From Thermocaproicibacter sp002410755 (lineage in GTDB: Bacteria; Bacillota; Clostridia; Oscillospirales; Acutalibacteraceae), in the NCBI GenBank assembly GCA_036839715.1, contig DAITDU010000007.1:1-64000 (forward strand): DNA of 64,000 nucleotides, in the 5' to 3' direction. Both the position numbers and the translations under genes were made by a program. Below the pieces are notes generated by a model. It did not search any database and was not told the DNA's origin. It saw only the letters and a program-made list of their open reading frames with translations. Positions 52,866-62,761 of the stretch are shown here, piece after piece. How positions within the stretch are numbered: the first letter of the stretch is position 1; every line of letters begins with the position of its first letter.

Positions 52866-52887
52866 GCTGTTTAAAAATGCCTTCCCG

Positions 52888-53156
52888 AGCAAATATAGCA
52901 TTCCTTTTGTGGTAGGAATGTAGGTAATGTCCGTAACCCAAAAACGATTAGGCAACGGTTGCTCAAAAGTCCTCTGCAACAGATTCGGATATTTATGTAC
53001 TGCCTGCTTGTAATGTACATAAGGCCGATGTCGACGTATTTGTGAAAGCAGATCATACGTTCGCATGATGCGCACAATGGCTTTTAAATTGACTTTTTTC
53101 AGCCGGTTCCACCGGGCATAGTAGCCGTTGCAGGGAACCTCAAGGGAACGGCACAT
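52888..53156 (-). pseudogene. IS3-family orfB transposase fragment
   Basis: The fragment reads AMCRSLEVPCNGYYARW, then VNLKAIVRIM, RRHRPYVHYKQAVHKYPNLL and FWVTDITYIPTTKGMLYL. This is the N-terminal half of an IS3-type transposase including the first catalytic Asp (VTDITY). About 30 residues are missing after YYARW, and the rest of the DDE domain is absent. Confidence 0.8.
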
Positions 53157-53287
53157 GGCCTCAATGCTGTATTTCCCACGAAACCGTTCAATGACGCGAT
53201 ATTTCAGCTTCGCTTTCTTTCAACTTCGGACAGAAAATTTCTCAGCAGTTTCACTTCCATCCGTAGTTCAGCCAGTTCATAATTGCG

Positions 53288-53470
53288 CTACGTCTCTTCA
53301 TCTGCCGCATCTTTCCGCGGCCTACCTTTCGGGCGTGGGATATATCCATTGGCGATTAGGCGCACTTTACGATTCTGATGTTCGACCAGCCCCTTTATCT
53401 GTTCTTTGCTCAGACCATAACTTTGAGCAATTTCCCTGTTTGTCTCTCCAGCCGCTTTTCTGTGAAGCAC
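53288..53470 (-). pseudogene. IS3-family orfA fragment (helix-turn-helix)
   Basis: LHRKAAGETNREIAQSYGLS and KEQIKGLVEHQNRK form the helix-turn-helix of orfA. A TAG stops the frame at 53288, after DAADEET, although the sequence beyond (RNYELAELRMEVKLLRNFLS) continues as orfA-type coiled coil in the same frame. The 5' end lacks a usable ATG. Confidence 0.75.
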
Positions 53471-53627
53471 CTCTTCGCTTAGAATTTCAATTTTGGTATA
53501 CCCTCCTTGCCATCAAAAGAACCTCCTGCCGTAGTTTCCATTCTACAACAGGAGGTCCCTTTTTTCACTGTCCGTTTTATGGGGTATAGTCCATTAGATT
53601 TCTCAAGGCTTCCGGGGATTTTTTTGT

Positions 53628-55166
53628 TTATTCCCACTCAATGGTGGCTGGTGGTTTGCTCGTTATGTCATAAACGACACGGTTTACACAGCGCACCTCA
53701 TTTACAATACGATCTGAGGCCTTTGCCAAAACATCATAAGGAATCCGCGCCCAGTCAGCTGTCATAAAGTCCGACGTCGTCACACCGCGCAAAGCAACTG
53801 TATAATCATAAGTGCGGCCATCCCCCATGACGCCGACACTCCGGATCCCTGTAAGGACTGCAAAATACTGATTGATTTTCCTGTCAAGTCCGGCCTTTGC
53901 AATTTCCTCACGGAAAATAGCGTCCGCATCTTTTAAAATATCGAGCTTTTCCTGCGTCACTTCACCAAGGACACGGATTGCAAGGCCAGGGCCCGGAAAT
54001 GGCTGGCGCCATACAAGACTGTCTGGAATTCCAAGCTGTGTTCCGACTTTCCGAACTTCATCTTTAAAAAGATAGCGGAGCGGCTCCACAAGGCCTGTAA
54101 AACCGATGTCCTTTGGCAGGCCGCCAACATTATGATGACTTTTGATTTTGGCTGCATCTCCGGTTCCGCTTTCAACAACGTCCGGATAAATTGTTCCCTG
54201 ACACAAATAGTCAACTTTCCCGATCTTTTTCGCTTCTTCTTCAAAAACGCGGATGAATTCTTCCCCAATGATTTTGCGTTTATGCTCTGGTTCTGTTACG
54301 CCCGCAAGTTTAGAAAGAAAGCGTTCCTGAACATTGACACGAATCAGACGGATATTAAACTGCCTGCGAAAAATGCGCTCTACTTCATCGCCTTCCCCTT
54401 TGCGGAGAAGACCGTGATCGACAAAAATGCAAGTCAGATTTTCACCTACAGCACGATGGACCAACACGGCAGCAACAGAAGAATCAACTCCGCCGGACAA
54501 GGCACAGATTACCTTTTTATTGCCAATCGTCTGTTTCAGACTGTCTACTGTTGTATTGATAAAGGACTCCATTTTCCAGTCACCGGCACACCCGCAGATG
54601 TCAAAAAGAAAATTCTTTAGGATTGCAGTCCCATATTCCGTATGTTGCACTTCCGGGTGAAACTGCGTTGCATAAAAGCCCCGGCGACTGTCTTCCAGGG
54701 CTGCAACCGGACAGGCACCGCTGACTGCTGTAACGTGAAAACCATCCGGCACATTTTTAATATAATCCGTATGGCTCATCCAACAAACAGAGGTCTCCGG
54801 TACTCCAGAAAATAATTTTGAGTCAGCGATAATTTTTACCGGAGTCTTGCCATACTCCCGTTTTGAGCAACAGGCAACTTCACCGCCTAAAAGTTCCGCC
54901 ATAAGCTGTGCGCCATAGCAAATCCCCAAGACAGGAATGCCCAGGGAAAGCACTTTTGCGTCACAACGGGGAGCATTTTCAGCATAGACGCTGTTTGGGC
55001 CGCCGGAAAAAATGATTCCCTTATATTGACACTCTGCAAGTTGTTCGGCAGGTGTGCGGTAAGGACGAATCTCACAGTAAACGTTCAGGTCACGGACTCT
55101 GCGGGCAATTAACTGACTATACTGGCCACCAAAATCAAGGACAAGGATTGTTTCTCTGTTTGCCAT
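53628..55166 (-). CDS. guaA: GMP synthase (glutamine-hydrolysing)
   Basis: It aminates XMP to GMP. The 512 residues have an N-terminal glutaminase with the nucleophile Cys in GICYGAQLMAELLGG and TQFHPEVQHTEYG, then an ATP pyrophosphatase with CALSGGVDSSVAAVLV, and the dimerisation domain ending in SKPPATIEWE. It closes the purine cluster after purA, separated by a terminator, so it may have its own promoter in 55167-55248. Confidence 0.98.
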   Translation of the reverse strand: MANRETILVLDFGGQYSQLIARRVRDLNVYCEIRPYRTPAEQLAECQYKGIIFSGGPNSVYAENAPRCDAKVLSLGIPVLGICYGAQLMAELLGGEVACCSKREYGKTPVKIIADSKLFSGVPETSVCWMSHTDYIKNVPDGFHVTAVSGACPVAALEDSRRGFYATQFHPEVQHTEYGTAILKNFLFDICGCAGDWKMESFINTTVDSLKQTIGNKKVICALSGGVDSSVAAVLVHRAVGENLTCIFVDHGLLRKGEGDEVERIFRRQFNIRLIRVNVQERFLSKLAGVTEPEHKRKIIGEEFIRVFEEEAKKIGKVDYLCQGTIYPDVVESGTGDAAKIKSHHNVGGLPKDIGFTGLVEPLRYLFKDEVRKVGTQLGIPDSLVWRQPFPGPGLAIRVLGEVTQEKLDILKDADAIFREEIAKAGLDRKINQYFAVLTGIRSVGVMGDGRTYDYTVALRGVTTSDFMTADWARIPYDVLAKASDRIVNEVRCVNRVVYDITSKPPATIEWE

Positions 55167-55248
55167 AATTCACTCCTATTTCAAGCTGTGAAAATTCTTG
55201 GGATATAATCTCATGCTGTAAAGGGAATTTTCTTATCTGCCCAAAACA

Positions 55249-55272
55249 GGGCGCCGGCCACCACCGGCGCCC
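55249..55272 (-). terminator. Terminator after purA
   Basis: GGGCGCCGG (55249-55257) and CCGGCGCCC (55264-55272) form a perfect GC stem followed by TGTTTT on the minus strand, about 22 bp beyond the purA stop. Confidence 0.8.
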
Positions 55273-55293
55273 TTTCATAGACAATACGTTTTA

Positions 55294-56571
55294 TCAGCGG
55301 TAAATAATATCCTCACGGGAAGGGCCATTAGAAATAATCTTAATTGGCACACCAATTGCTTTTTCAGCAAACTCAACATATTTCCGGGCATTTTCCGGAA
55401 GGTCTTCAAATTTTCTGATGCCGCGGATATCGCATTTCCATCCTGGCAGTTTCACAAGCACCGGTTTACAGCGCTTAAGGTCAACTGTCGGCGGGAATGA
55501 TTCAATTTTCTTGCCGTCCAACTCATACGCAACACACACGGGGATTTCATCCAGATATCCAAGTGCGTCGAGAACAGTAAAAGCAACCGCAGTAGCACCC
55601 TGCACACGGCAGCCATAGTGTGATGCGACGAGATCCAGCCAGCCAAGCCGGCGCGGACGGCCTGTTGTCGCACCATATTCACCGCCGTCGCCGCCTTTGT
55701 GACGCAGCTCATCGGCTTCTTCGCCAAAAATTTCGCTGACAAATTCGCCGGCACCAACAGCGCTGGAATATGCCTTGACAACAGCAATGATATTCTTAAT
55801 ATCATAAGGCGGTATTCCCGTACTGACCGCACCATAAGCCGCCAGTGTGTTTGAGGATGTCACCATTGGATAAATACCGAAATCGGGATCCTTAAGTGCG
55901 CCAAGCTGCCCTTCCAGCAAAATGTTCTTGCCATCTTTCACTGCATCACGGAGGAACTCAAAGGTATCCCCAATATAAGGAGCTAGAATTTTCTTATAGT
56001 GCATCAGAGTCTGATAGATTTTTTCCGAATCCAGTGACGGCTTATGATACAGATGTTCCAGATAAACATTTTTCAGGGTAACCACATGGTCGATTTTTTC
56101 ACGGAGGTAAGCTTCGTCACCAAACAGTTCACTAATCTGAAAGCCGATTTTTGCAAACTTGTCAGAGTAAAATGGAGCAATGCCCGACTTGGTAGAACCG
56201 TAGGAATGAGAAGAAAGACGCTCTTCTTCATAAGTATCCAACTGCACATGATATGGCATTAGAATCTGCGCACGGTTGGAAATCATAATTTTCGGCTGTG
56301 GAACACCGCGGTCTGTTACGCTTTTCAGTTCCGCAATGAATTTATCCGGGTCAAGCGCTACACCGTTGCCGATTACATTTGTAATATGGCTATAAAAGAC
56401 GCCGGACGGAAGCTGGTGAAGCGCAAACTTCCCATACTTGTTGACAATGGTATGGCCTGCATTGAATCCACCCTGGAAGCGGACAACAATATCCGATTTG
56501 GCGGCTTCTACATCTGTAATTTTGCCTTTACCTTCGTCGCCCCAGTCTGCACCGACAATCGCTGTAACCAT
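55294..56571 (-). CDS. purA: Adenylosuccinate synthase
   Basis: It joins IMP and aspartate with GTP, the first step to AMP. The 425 residues begin VTAIVGADWGDEGKGKITD, the GTP loop; GFNAGHTIVNKYGKFALHQL holds the catalytic His, and GATTGRPRRLGWLD is conserved. The ATG at 56571 has GGAG 8 bp upstream; the frame begins at a GTG three codons earlier. Confidence 0.97.
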   Translation of the reverse strand: MVTAIVGADWGDEGKGKITDVEAAKSDIVVRFQGGFNAGHTIVNKYGKFALHQLPSGVFYSHITNVIGNGVALDPDKFIAELKSVTDRGVPQPKIMISNRAQILMPYHVQLDTYEEERLSSHSYGSTKSGIAPFYSDKFAKIGFQISELFGDEAYLREKIDHVVTLKNVYLEHLYHKPSLDSEKIYQTLMHYKKILAPYIGDTFEFLRDAVKDGKNILLEGQLGALKDPDFGIYPMVTSSNTLAAYGAVSTGIPPYDIKNIIAVVKAYSSAVGAGEFVSEIFGEEADELRHKGGDGGEYGATTGRPRRLGWLDLVASHYGCRVQGATAVAFTVLDALGYLDEIPVCVAYELDGKKIESFPPTVDLKRCKPVLVKLPGWKCDIRGIRKFEDLPENARKYVEFAEKAIGVPIKIISNGPSREDIIYR

Positions 56572-56697
56572 AAAAATCACTCCATAGTGCCGCTTTTATT
56601 AAAACCGGCGCGCCGTGCGGCAATATTTTTGGGTAGCCGGAATAGAACCGAATTATAATACCATAAATTGAAGAAAAACACAAATGGCGGGCTACAG

Positions 56698-58128
56698 TCA
56701 GACAGTGATTTCTGCCGTTTCCTCGCTGATACCATGATATTTTTCAAGGATAGGCTGAACCGTTTCGGTAATAAATTCCTCTGTCTGCTGCGGTGCCCTG
56801 CCAACGAACTTTTCCGGGCTGACAATACGGTTGAGTTCTTCAAGTGTCACACCGAAAAGTGGATCGCCTGCAATGCGCTTCAAAAGGTCATTCTTTCCGC
56901 CTTCTTCTTTCACAATCCGAGATGCCGCCATGGAATGCTCTCGGATACGTTCGTGAAGCTGCTGTCTGTCACCGCCGCGCTTTACTGCATCCATCATGAT
57001 ATTTTCTGTAGCCATAAATGGAAGCTCCTCTTCCAGATGCTTCCGGATGACCTTTGGATAAACGACAAGGCCATCCGCAACATTAGCGCAGAGGTTAAGA
57101 ATACCATCCACAGCGAGAAACGCCTCGGGGATACTGATACGCCTGTTGGCGGAATCATCCAGTGTACGTTCAAACCACTGGGTTGCAGCCGTAATGCAGG
57201 GATTCAAGCTGTCAACTATTACATATCGCGCCAGCGATGCAATCCGCTCACTGCGCATTGGATTGCGCTTGTAGGCCATTGCAGAAGAGCCAATCTGGTT
57301 CTTTTCAAATGGCTCTTCCACTTCCTTCAGATGCTGCAAAAGCCGAATATCATTGGAAAATTTTGCAGCGCTCTGAGCAATGCCGGAAAGGACAGCAAGC
57401 ACACGGCTGTCCACCTTACGGGTATATGTCTGCCCGGAAACGGGGAAGCATGTGTGAAAACCCATTTTCTCTGCAATAATCCCATCCAGTTTTTTCACCT
57501 TTTCATGGTCCCCGTCGAAGAGCTCAAGGAAGCTCGCCTGTGTCCCGGTTGTACCTTTGGAACCCAAAAGCTTTGCCCCGGAAAGCAGATATTCTGCATC
57601 TTCAAGGTCCATGACGAAATCCTGAATCCAGAGCGTAGCGCGTTTTCCCACCGTAGTCGGCTGTGCCGGCTGAAAATGAGTAAACGCGAGCGTCGGCAGG
57701 CCTTTGTACTTCATTGCAAATCTGGACAGAATCCGGACAACGGAAACCAGACGGTTCCGCACAAGGCGCATGGCTTTCGTCATAATAATCAAATCGGTGT
57801 TATCCCCAACATAGCATGAAGTCGCACCAAGATGAATAATCGGCTCTGCTTTTGGACACTGGACGCCAAAGGCGTAGACATGCGACATCACATCATGGCG
57901 GACAACTTTTTCGCGCGCTTCGGCAACATCATAGTTGATGTCGTCCTGATGTGCCTTCATCTCATCAATCTGTTCCTGTGTAATCGGCAGGCCCAGTTCT
58001 TTTTCCGCCTCAGCAAGGGCAATCCACAGCCTGCGCCAGGTGCGGAATTTCATGTTGGGAGAGAAAAGATATTTCATTTCCTCATCCGCATAGCGGGAAG
58101 AAAGCGGGGATTCATATGAATTTTTCAA
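56698..58128 (-). CDS. purB: Adenylosuccinate lyase
   Basis: It cleaves SAICAR and adenylosuccinate in the purine pathway. The 476 residues contain FTHFQPAQPTTVGKRATLWI, SSAMAYKRNPMRSERI (the fumarase/lyase signature loop) and LFDGDHEKVKKLD. It is of the longer eukaryote-like PurB type. It lies between purF and purA. Confidence 0.97.
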   Translation of the reverse strand: MKNSYESPLSSRYADEEMKYLFSPNMKFRTWRRLWIALAEAEKELGLPITQEQIDEMKAHQDDINYDVAEAREKVVRHDVMSHVYAFGVQCPKAEPIIHLGATSCYVGDNTDLIIMTKAMRLVRNRLVSVVRILSRFAMKYKGLPTLAFTHFQPAQPTTVGKRATLWIQDFVMDLEDAEYLLSGAKLLGSKGTTGTQASFLELFDGDHEKVKKLDGIIAEKMGFHTCFPVSGQTYTRKVDSRVLAVLSGIAQSAAKFSNDIRLLQHLKEVEEPFEKNQIGSSAMAYKRNPMRSERIASLARYVIVDSLNPCITAATQWFERTLDDSANRRISIPEAFLAVDGILNLCANVADGLVVYPKVIRKHLEEELPFMATENIMMDAVKRGGDRQQLHERIREHSMAASRIVKEEGGKNDLLKRIAGDPLFGVTLEELNRIVSPEKFVGRAPQQTEEFITETVQPILEKYHGISEETAEITV

Positions 58129-58146
58129 TGAAATACCTCCAGTGGT

Positions 58147-59613
58147 TTATAGTCTGCGAATCGGCGTAAAATAATCATCATCTTTTTGTGCTGCCAATGG
58201 ATCCGGCACCTCAGCTGGATATTTCCCGGAAAAACAGGCATCACAGAAGCCGCTGCACTGTCCACCAAGCATTTTTTTCAGGTTTTCAAGATGCAGGAAA
58301 TCAATGGAATCTGCATATGACTTTTTCCCAATTTCCTCAACTGAGTATTTACAGGCAACCAGCTCATTTTTTGAAGGGATATCAGTGCCATAATAGCACG
58401 GCCACAGGAACGGCGGCGAAGCAATGCGCAGATGCACTTCTTTTGCACCGCTTTCTTTCAGCATGGAAACGATACGTGCACAGGTTGTACCGCGGACAAT
58501 GGAATCATCCAGCATCACAATGCGCTTGCCACGGACTGAAGAAGAAAGTGCATTCAGCTTAATGCGGACACTCCTTTCACGCTCCAACTGGCTTGGCTTG
58601 ATAAAAGTCCTGCCAATATAAGTGTTTTTGACAATTCCCTTCTGGTAGGGAATTCCAGATTCTTCACTGTAACCAATCGCGGCATCAACGCCGGATTCCG
58701 GCACACCAATCACCATATCCGCATCAACCGGCTTTTGGCGGGCAAGGAGCCGACCGGCCCTGCGGCGCGCATCATAAACACTGATGCCGTCAATTATGCT
58801 GTCAGTCCGTGCAAAATAAATATACTCAAAAATACAGAGCGACTTTTTCACGGAAACAGGATCCCGGATGCTATGCAGCCCCTTTGCGTCGGCAATGACA
58901 ATCTCCCCCGGCTCAACGTCCCGGATGAACTCTGCACCGCAGGCATCCAGGGCACAGGTCTCCGAGGCAAATACCCAGGACTGGTTGATTCGGCCAACAC
59001 AGAGAGGGCGGAAGCCATGAGGATCACGTACAGCAATCAGCTTCTGCGGGCTCATGATAATCATGGAATAGGCACCATGGATTTTCGGCATTGCGCGGCG
59101 GATAGCCTCCTCAATGGAATGGGAGTTTACCCGCTCTCGGGCAATCATATAGGCGATGACTTCTGTATCGATCGTTGTCTGGAAAATGCAGCCTTGCCTT
59201 GCAAGAAGCTGGCGCAGCTCATAAGCATTGGTCAGATTGCCATTGTGCGCAATGGCAAGCGTCCCTTTAATATACCGCATCACAAGAGGCTGTGCATTTT
59301 CGCGGACACTCGCGCCTGCGGTTGAATACCGTACATGGCCTACAGCCATCTGGCCAACAAGATCCTCCAGGATACGGTGATTGAACGTTTCTGATACAAG
59401 CCCCATATCCTTCGAGCAGGAAATTACCCCACGGTCACTAACGGCAATGCCACAACTTTCCTGGCCGCGGTGCTGTAGTGCAAGCAAGCCGTTGTAAACA
59501 GTATAGGCAGGGTTTACAGTCCCATCAGAAAAGATCCCAAAGACACCGCATTCTTCCCCTGGATGTTCCTCTTCAAAATCAAGCGCAAACTGCTTTCCGC
59601 AGCTATGGTTCAT
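58147..59613 (-). CDS. purF: Amidophosphoribosyltransferase
   Basis: It makes phosphoribosylamine from PRPP and glutamine, the first committed step of purine synthesis. The 488-residue protein begins with a propeptide of 21 residues ending in HPGEE before the catalytic Cys22 in CGVFGIFSDG. IVMLDDSIVRGTTC is the PRPP site. C-terminal Cys residues (ACKYS, CSGFCDACFSG) fit the iron-sulfur form. It overlaps purC by 4 bp (ATGA). Confidence 0.97.
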   Translation of the reverse strand: MNHSCGKQFALDFEEEHPGEECGVFGIFSDGTVNPAYTVYNGLLALQHRGQESCGIAVSDRGVISCSKDMGLVSETFNHRILEDLVGQMAVGHVRYSTAGASVRENAQPLVMRYIKGTLAIAHNGNLTNAYELRQLLARQGCIFQTTIDTEVIAYMIARERVNSHSIEEAIRRAMPKIHGAYSMIIMSPQKLIAVRDPHGFRPLCVGRINQSWVFASETCALDACGAEFIRDVEPGEIVIADAKGLHSIRDPVSVKKSLCIFEYIYFARTDSIIDGISVYDARRRAGRLLARQKPVDADMVIGVPESGVDAAIGYSEESGIPYQKGIVKNTYIGRTFIKPSQLERERSVRIKLNALSSSVRGKRIVMLDDSIVRGTTCARIVSMLKESGAKEVHLRIASPPFLWPCYYGTDIPSKNELVACKYSVEEIGKKSYADSIDFLHLENLKKMLGGQCSGFCDACFSGKYPAEVPDPLAAQKDDDYFTPIRRL

Positions 59614-60317
59614 GACAGGCCAATCCTTTTCAGGACTTCCTGATATGCTTCTTCCACGCCGCCAAGGTCACGGCGGAAACGATCCTTGTCCAGTTTCTCA
59701 TGAGTATGCACATCCCAGAAGCGGCAGGTATCCGGTGAAATTTCATCTGCAAGGATAATCTGGCCATGATAGCGTCCAAACTCCAGCTTAAAATCAATCA
59801 GTTCAATATTGACCTTAAGGAAGAAATCCTGGAGAATCTGGTTGATTTTCATCGCCATTTCTGTAATCTGGTTAATTTCATCCTTTGTAGCAAAACCGGC
59901 TGCGAGAATATGCGTCTCATTCACCATTGGGTCGCCAAGTTTGTCACTCTTATAGCAGAATTCCAACACAGGGCAGCGGAGCGGTGTGCCCTCTTCCATA
60001 CCGAGGCGTTTTGCTAAGCTACCGGCCGCCTTATTGCGAACAATCACTTCAAGCGGAACTATCTGTACCCTTTTCACAAGTGTCTCACGGTCGCTGAGCT
60101 GCTTGACAAAGTGCGTGGGGATACCCTTGCTCTCAAGAAGCTGGAACAGGTAATTAGACATTTTATTGTTTACAACGCCTTTGCCGTAAATCGTCCCTTT
60201 TTTCAGTCCATTAAACGCAGTCGCATCATCCTTGTAATCAATGATGCAAAAATCCGGATCATCTGTTACAAAGACTTTTTTCGCTTTTCCTTCATAGAGT
60301 TGTTCTTCTTTTTTCAA
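59610..60317 (-). CDS. purC: Phosphoribosylaminoimidazole-succinocarboxamide synthase
   Basis: It adds aspartate to CAIR. The 235 residues have LYEGKAKKVFVTDDPDFCII, YKDDATAFNGLKKGTIYGKG and VRNKAAGSLAKRLG, then LADEISPDTCRFWD. The start codon is TTG (60317) with GGAGGGAAAAGCC just before it. It is the first gene of purC-purF-purB-purA; I do not see a clear promoter or purine riboswitch in the 136 bp upstream. Confidence 0.96.
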   Translation of the reverse strand: MKKEEQLYEGKAKKVFVTDDPDFCIIDYKDDATAFNGLKKGTIYGKGVVNNKMSNYLFQLLESKGIPTHFVKQLSDRETLVKRVQIVPLEVIVRNKAAGSLAKRLGMEEGTPLRCPVLEFCYKSDKLGDPMVNETHILAAGFATKDEINQITEMAMKINQILQDFFLKVNIELIDFKLEFGRYHGQIILADEISPDTCRFWDVHTHEKLDKDRFRRDLGGVEEAYQEVLKRIGLS

Positions 60318-60453
60318 GGCTTTTCCCTCCGATTTTATTGTTGGTTGTCCAAAGTGGTGAATAAAGGCTATACCGGCAAAATTCTACCGGTAAAATAAAG
60401 AAATCCCTCAGCAAACACACCATTCTGAAGGAATGTCACCGAAGGATTTGCCA

Positions 60454-61707
60454 TCACATTTGTCCGCTGTCCCGGCGGGTACTTGCTGTCGCTGAAATAA
60501 TGTGTTCTACGGCTTTCCGGGTAGCTGCTTCCGTATTAAAGGAAGTTAGGCGGAAATAGCCTTCGCCGCAGGCCCCAAAGCCGGAACCGGGCGTACCTAC
60601 GACATTTGCTTTTTTCAGCAGTAAATCAAAGAATTCCCATGAAGTAAGGCCATTTGGCACTTTAAGCCATACATATGGCGAATTGATGCCTCCATAGACC
60701 TCAAAGCCCGCCTTTGCAAGCCCTCCACGGATAATCTCCGCATTCCGGTGGTAATATGCGATATTTTCAAGGATACCCTGATGCCCTTCTTCGGTATAAA
60801 CTGCCTCCGCCGCACGCTGGACCGGATAGGAAACACCATTCATCTTGGTCGCCTGCCGGCGGGCCCAAAGTTTATTGACTGAATACCCCTCAAAAACAAG
60901 CTCTTTGGGAATCACAGTATAAGCACAGCGCATCCCGGTAAAGCCGGCTGTTTTAGAAAAGCTCCGGAATTCAATGGCGCATTTTTTCGCGCCTGGCAAC
61001 TCAAAAATACTATGTGGCAAATCCGGTTCCGTAATGAATGCCTCATAGGCGGCATCATAAAGGATAACGGAACCGTTCCGAAGTGCATAGTCAACCCATT
61101 TTTGCAGTTCCCCGCTTGTAATGGCAACCCCCGTCGGGTTATTGGGAAAGCAGAGATAAATCATATCAGCACGTTGGGACGGAAGTTCCGGCAGAAAACC
61201 GTTTTCCCTTCGGCACGGCAGATAGACAATCCTGTCAAAGCCCTTGCCTTCGTGATACTCCCCCGCCCTGCCAGCCATAACATTTGTATCAACATAAACA
61301 GGGTAAACCGGATCACAGACGGCAACCGTGTTATCAAGGCCAAAAATATCGCCAATGCTCCCGGTATCACTTTTTGCACCATCACTGATGAAAATTTCAT
61401 CAGGAGAAATATCTACCCCGCGGCTGCGAAAATCATTTTTGCTGATTGCTTCCCGCAAAAAAGAATACCCATTTTCCGGGCCATAGCCACGAAAAGTGTC
61501 TGCTTCCCCCATTTCTAAAGAAGCTTTTGAGGCGGCTTCCACAACTGCTTTTGGAAGCGGCCTTGTTACGTCACCGATACCAAGGCGCAAAATTTCGGCC
61601 TGCGGGTGCTGTCTTGAATACTTTGCAACCCGATCCGCAATTTCAACGAACAGGTAATTTGCCGGAAGTTTTGCAAAATTCTGATTGATTTTCAGCAAAT
61701 TCTGCAC
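60454..61707 (-). CDS. dapL: LL-diaminopimelate aminotransferase
   Basis: This PLP enzyme converts tetrahydrodipicolinate directly to LL-diaminopimelate in lysine and cell-wall synthesis. The 417 residues have LRLGIGDVTRPLPKAVVEAA, YPVYVDTNVMAGRAG, CFPNNPTGVAIT and SFSKTAGFTGMRCAY with the PLP lysine. It is paired with dapF 50 bp upstream, so the two make meso-diaminopimelate in succession. This aminotransferase route is typical of Clostridia. Confidence 0.97.
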   Translation of the reverse strand: MQNLLKINQNFAKLPANYLFVEIADRVAKYSRQHPQAEILRLGIGDVTRPLPKAVVEAASKASLEMGEADTFRGYGPENGYSFLREAISKNDFRSRGVDISPDEIFISDGAKSDTGSIGDIFGLDNTVAVCDPVYPVYVDTNVMAGRAGEYHEGKGFDRIVYLPCRRENGFLPELPSQRADMIYLCFPNNPTGVAITSGELQKWVDYALRNGSVILYDAAYEAFITEPDLPHSIFELPGAKKCAIEFRSFSKTAGFTGMRCAYTVIPKELVFEGYSVNKLWARRQATKMNGVSYPVQRAAEAVYTEEGHQGILENIAYYHRNAEIIRGGLAKAGFEVYGGINSPYVWLKVPNGLTSWEFFDLLLKKANVVGTPGSGFGACGEGYFRLTSFNTEAATRKAVEHIISATASTRRDSGQM

Positions 61708-61757
61708 AGTCCCTTCCTGAAAAATTCAAAATTGATTGATAATCCTGCCTTATTATA

Positions 61758-62591
61758 TCAGAGTTCGACGCTTCCGTCAAAGGAAAATTCAGCGGGCCCT
61801 TTCATAAATACATTTCCCGAAGATTTTTCCCAGCGGATTCTGAGATCGCCTCCCAGAAGGTGAAGCAAGACTCTGCGGTCTGTTTTCCCATTCAGGATGC
61901 AGGCAACAGCAGACGCACACGCACCTGTTCCACAAGCCAGCGTTTCACCGGAGCCACGTTCCCAGACACGCATTTTTGCTTCGCTGCGGTTCAGAACTTG
62001 GACGAACTCGGTATTTACACGCTGCGGAAAAACAGGATTTGTTTCAAATTCCGGGCCGATTTCCCCAACGGGAAAGTCTTCCGTGTCATCTACAAAAACG
62101 ACGCAATGGGGATTTCCCATGGAGACACAGGTCACCTGATAGCTGCACCCGCCTACCATTAAGGGAGTATTCACAGCTTTCTCACCGGGAAAGCGGGCAG
62201 GAATTTTTTCCGGAGTGAGAATTGGCTTTCCCATATTAACTTCTACTGCCTGCACTTTTCCGTCATCCGTATCCAGCACCAGAGTTTTGGTTCCGCTCAG
62301 TGTTTCCACAGTAAGCACATTCTTCCGTGAAATGCCACGCTCATAAAGATATTTGCCAACACAGCGGATGCCATTCCCACACATTTTACCCTGGGAACCA
62401 TCAGCATTGTATATATCCATTTTGCAGTCCGCAACTTGGGAAGGCTCAATCAGGATAAGGCCATCTGAGCCAACGCCAAAATGGCGGTCACTCAGACGCA
62501 CTGCTAGTTTTGATGGATTACAGACTTGTTCTTCAAAGCAATTAATATAAATATAGTCATTTCCTATTCCCTGCATCTTGGTAAATTTCAT
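61758..62591 (-). CDS. dapF: Diaminopimelate epimerase
   Basis: It interconverts LL- and meso-diaminopimelate. The 277 residues have the two catalytic Cys in MCGNGIRCVGKYL and LACGTGACASAVA, and the N-terminal FTKMQGIGNDYIYI. It is the first gene of dapF-dapL, with a promoter at 62676-62648. Confidence 0.97.
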   Translation of the reverse strand: MKFTKMQGIGNDYIYINCFEEQVCNPSKLAVRLSDRHFGVGSDGLILIEPSQVADCKMDIYNADGSQGKMCGNGIRCVGKYLYERGISRKNVLTVETLSGTKTLVLDTDDGKVQAVEVNMGKPILTPEKIPARFPGEKAVNTPLMVGGCSYQVTCVSMGNPHCVVFVDDTEDFPVGEIGPEFETNPVFPQRVNTEFVQVLNRSEAKMRVWERGSGETLACGTGACASAVACILNGKTDRRVLLHLLGGDLRIRWEKSSGNVFMKGPAEFSFDGSVEL

Positions 62592-62647
62592 AGAAAGCCT
62601 CTTTTCTTGTTTTGCTGTCGGCGGAAACTGCTTTCCAGTACGGCTTC

Positions 62648-62676
62648 ATTCTATTATTTTTCCCTTTCCATGTCAA
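62648..62676 (-). promoter_or_regulatory. Promoter of dapF-dapL
   Basis: TTGACA (62676-62671) and TAGAAT (62653-62648) are 17 bp apart on the minus strand, 56 bp before dapF. Confidence 0.75.
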
Positions 62677-62761
62677 TTTTCTAAAGGAATGGAAAAGCAC
62701 CTTAACTCCGTATTGCAACCGTGCGGCACAGCTAACCCGGCCGTCTGTAAGATACAAGAAA

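Larger units (their letters stand above)
52888..53593 (-). mobile_element. Eroded IS3-family insertion sequence
   Basis: The left end is recognisable: TGGACTATACCCCATAAAAC at 53593-53574 resembles a terminal inverted repeat. orfA and orfB fragments follow on the minus strand. The element stops abruptly at about 52888, inside the transposase, so the catalytic C-terminal part and the right end are missing. There is also an internal deletion in orfB and a stop codon in orfA. It cannot move by itself. Confidence 0.8.

Noticed and set aside
56668..57819. Long open frame antisense to purB (383 codons)
   Set aside because: Composition (many His, Cys, Phe) is not protein-like and purB is a clear gene on the opposite strand.
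60318..60453. Purine riboswitch before purC
   Set aside because: The 136-bp gap has two small hairpins (TACCGG/CCGGTA and AAATCC/GGATTT) but no purine aptamer core.
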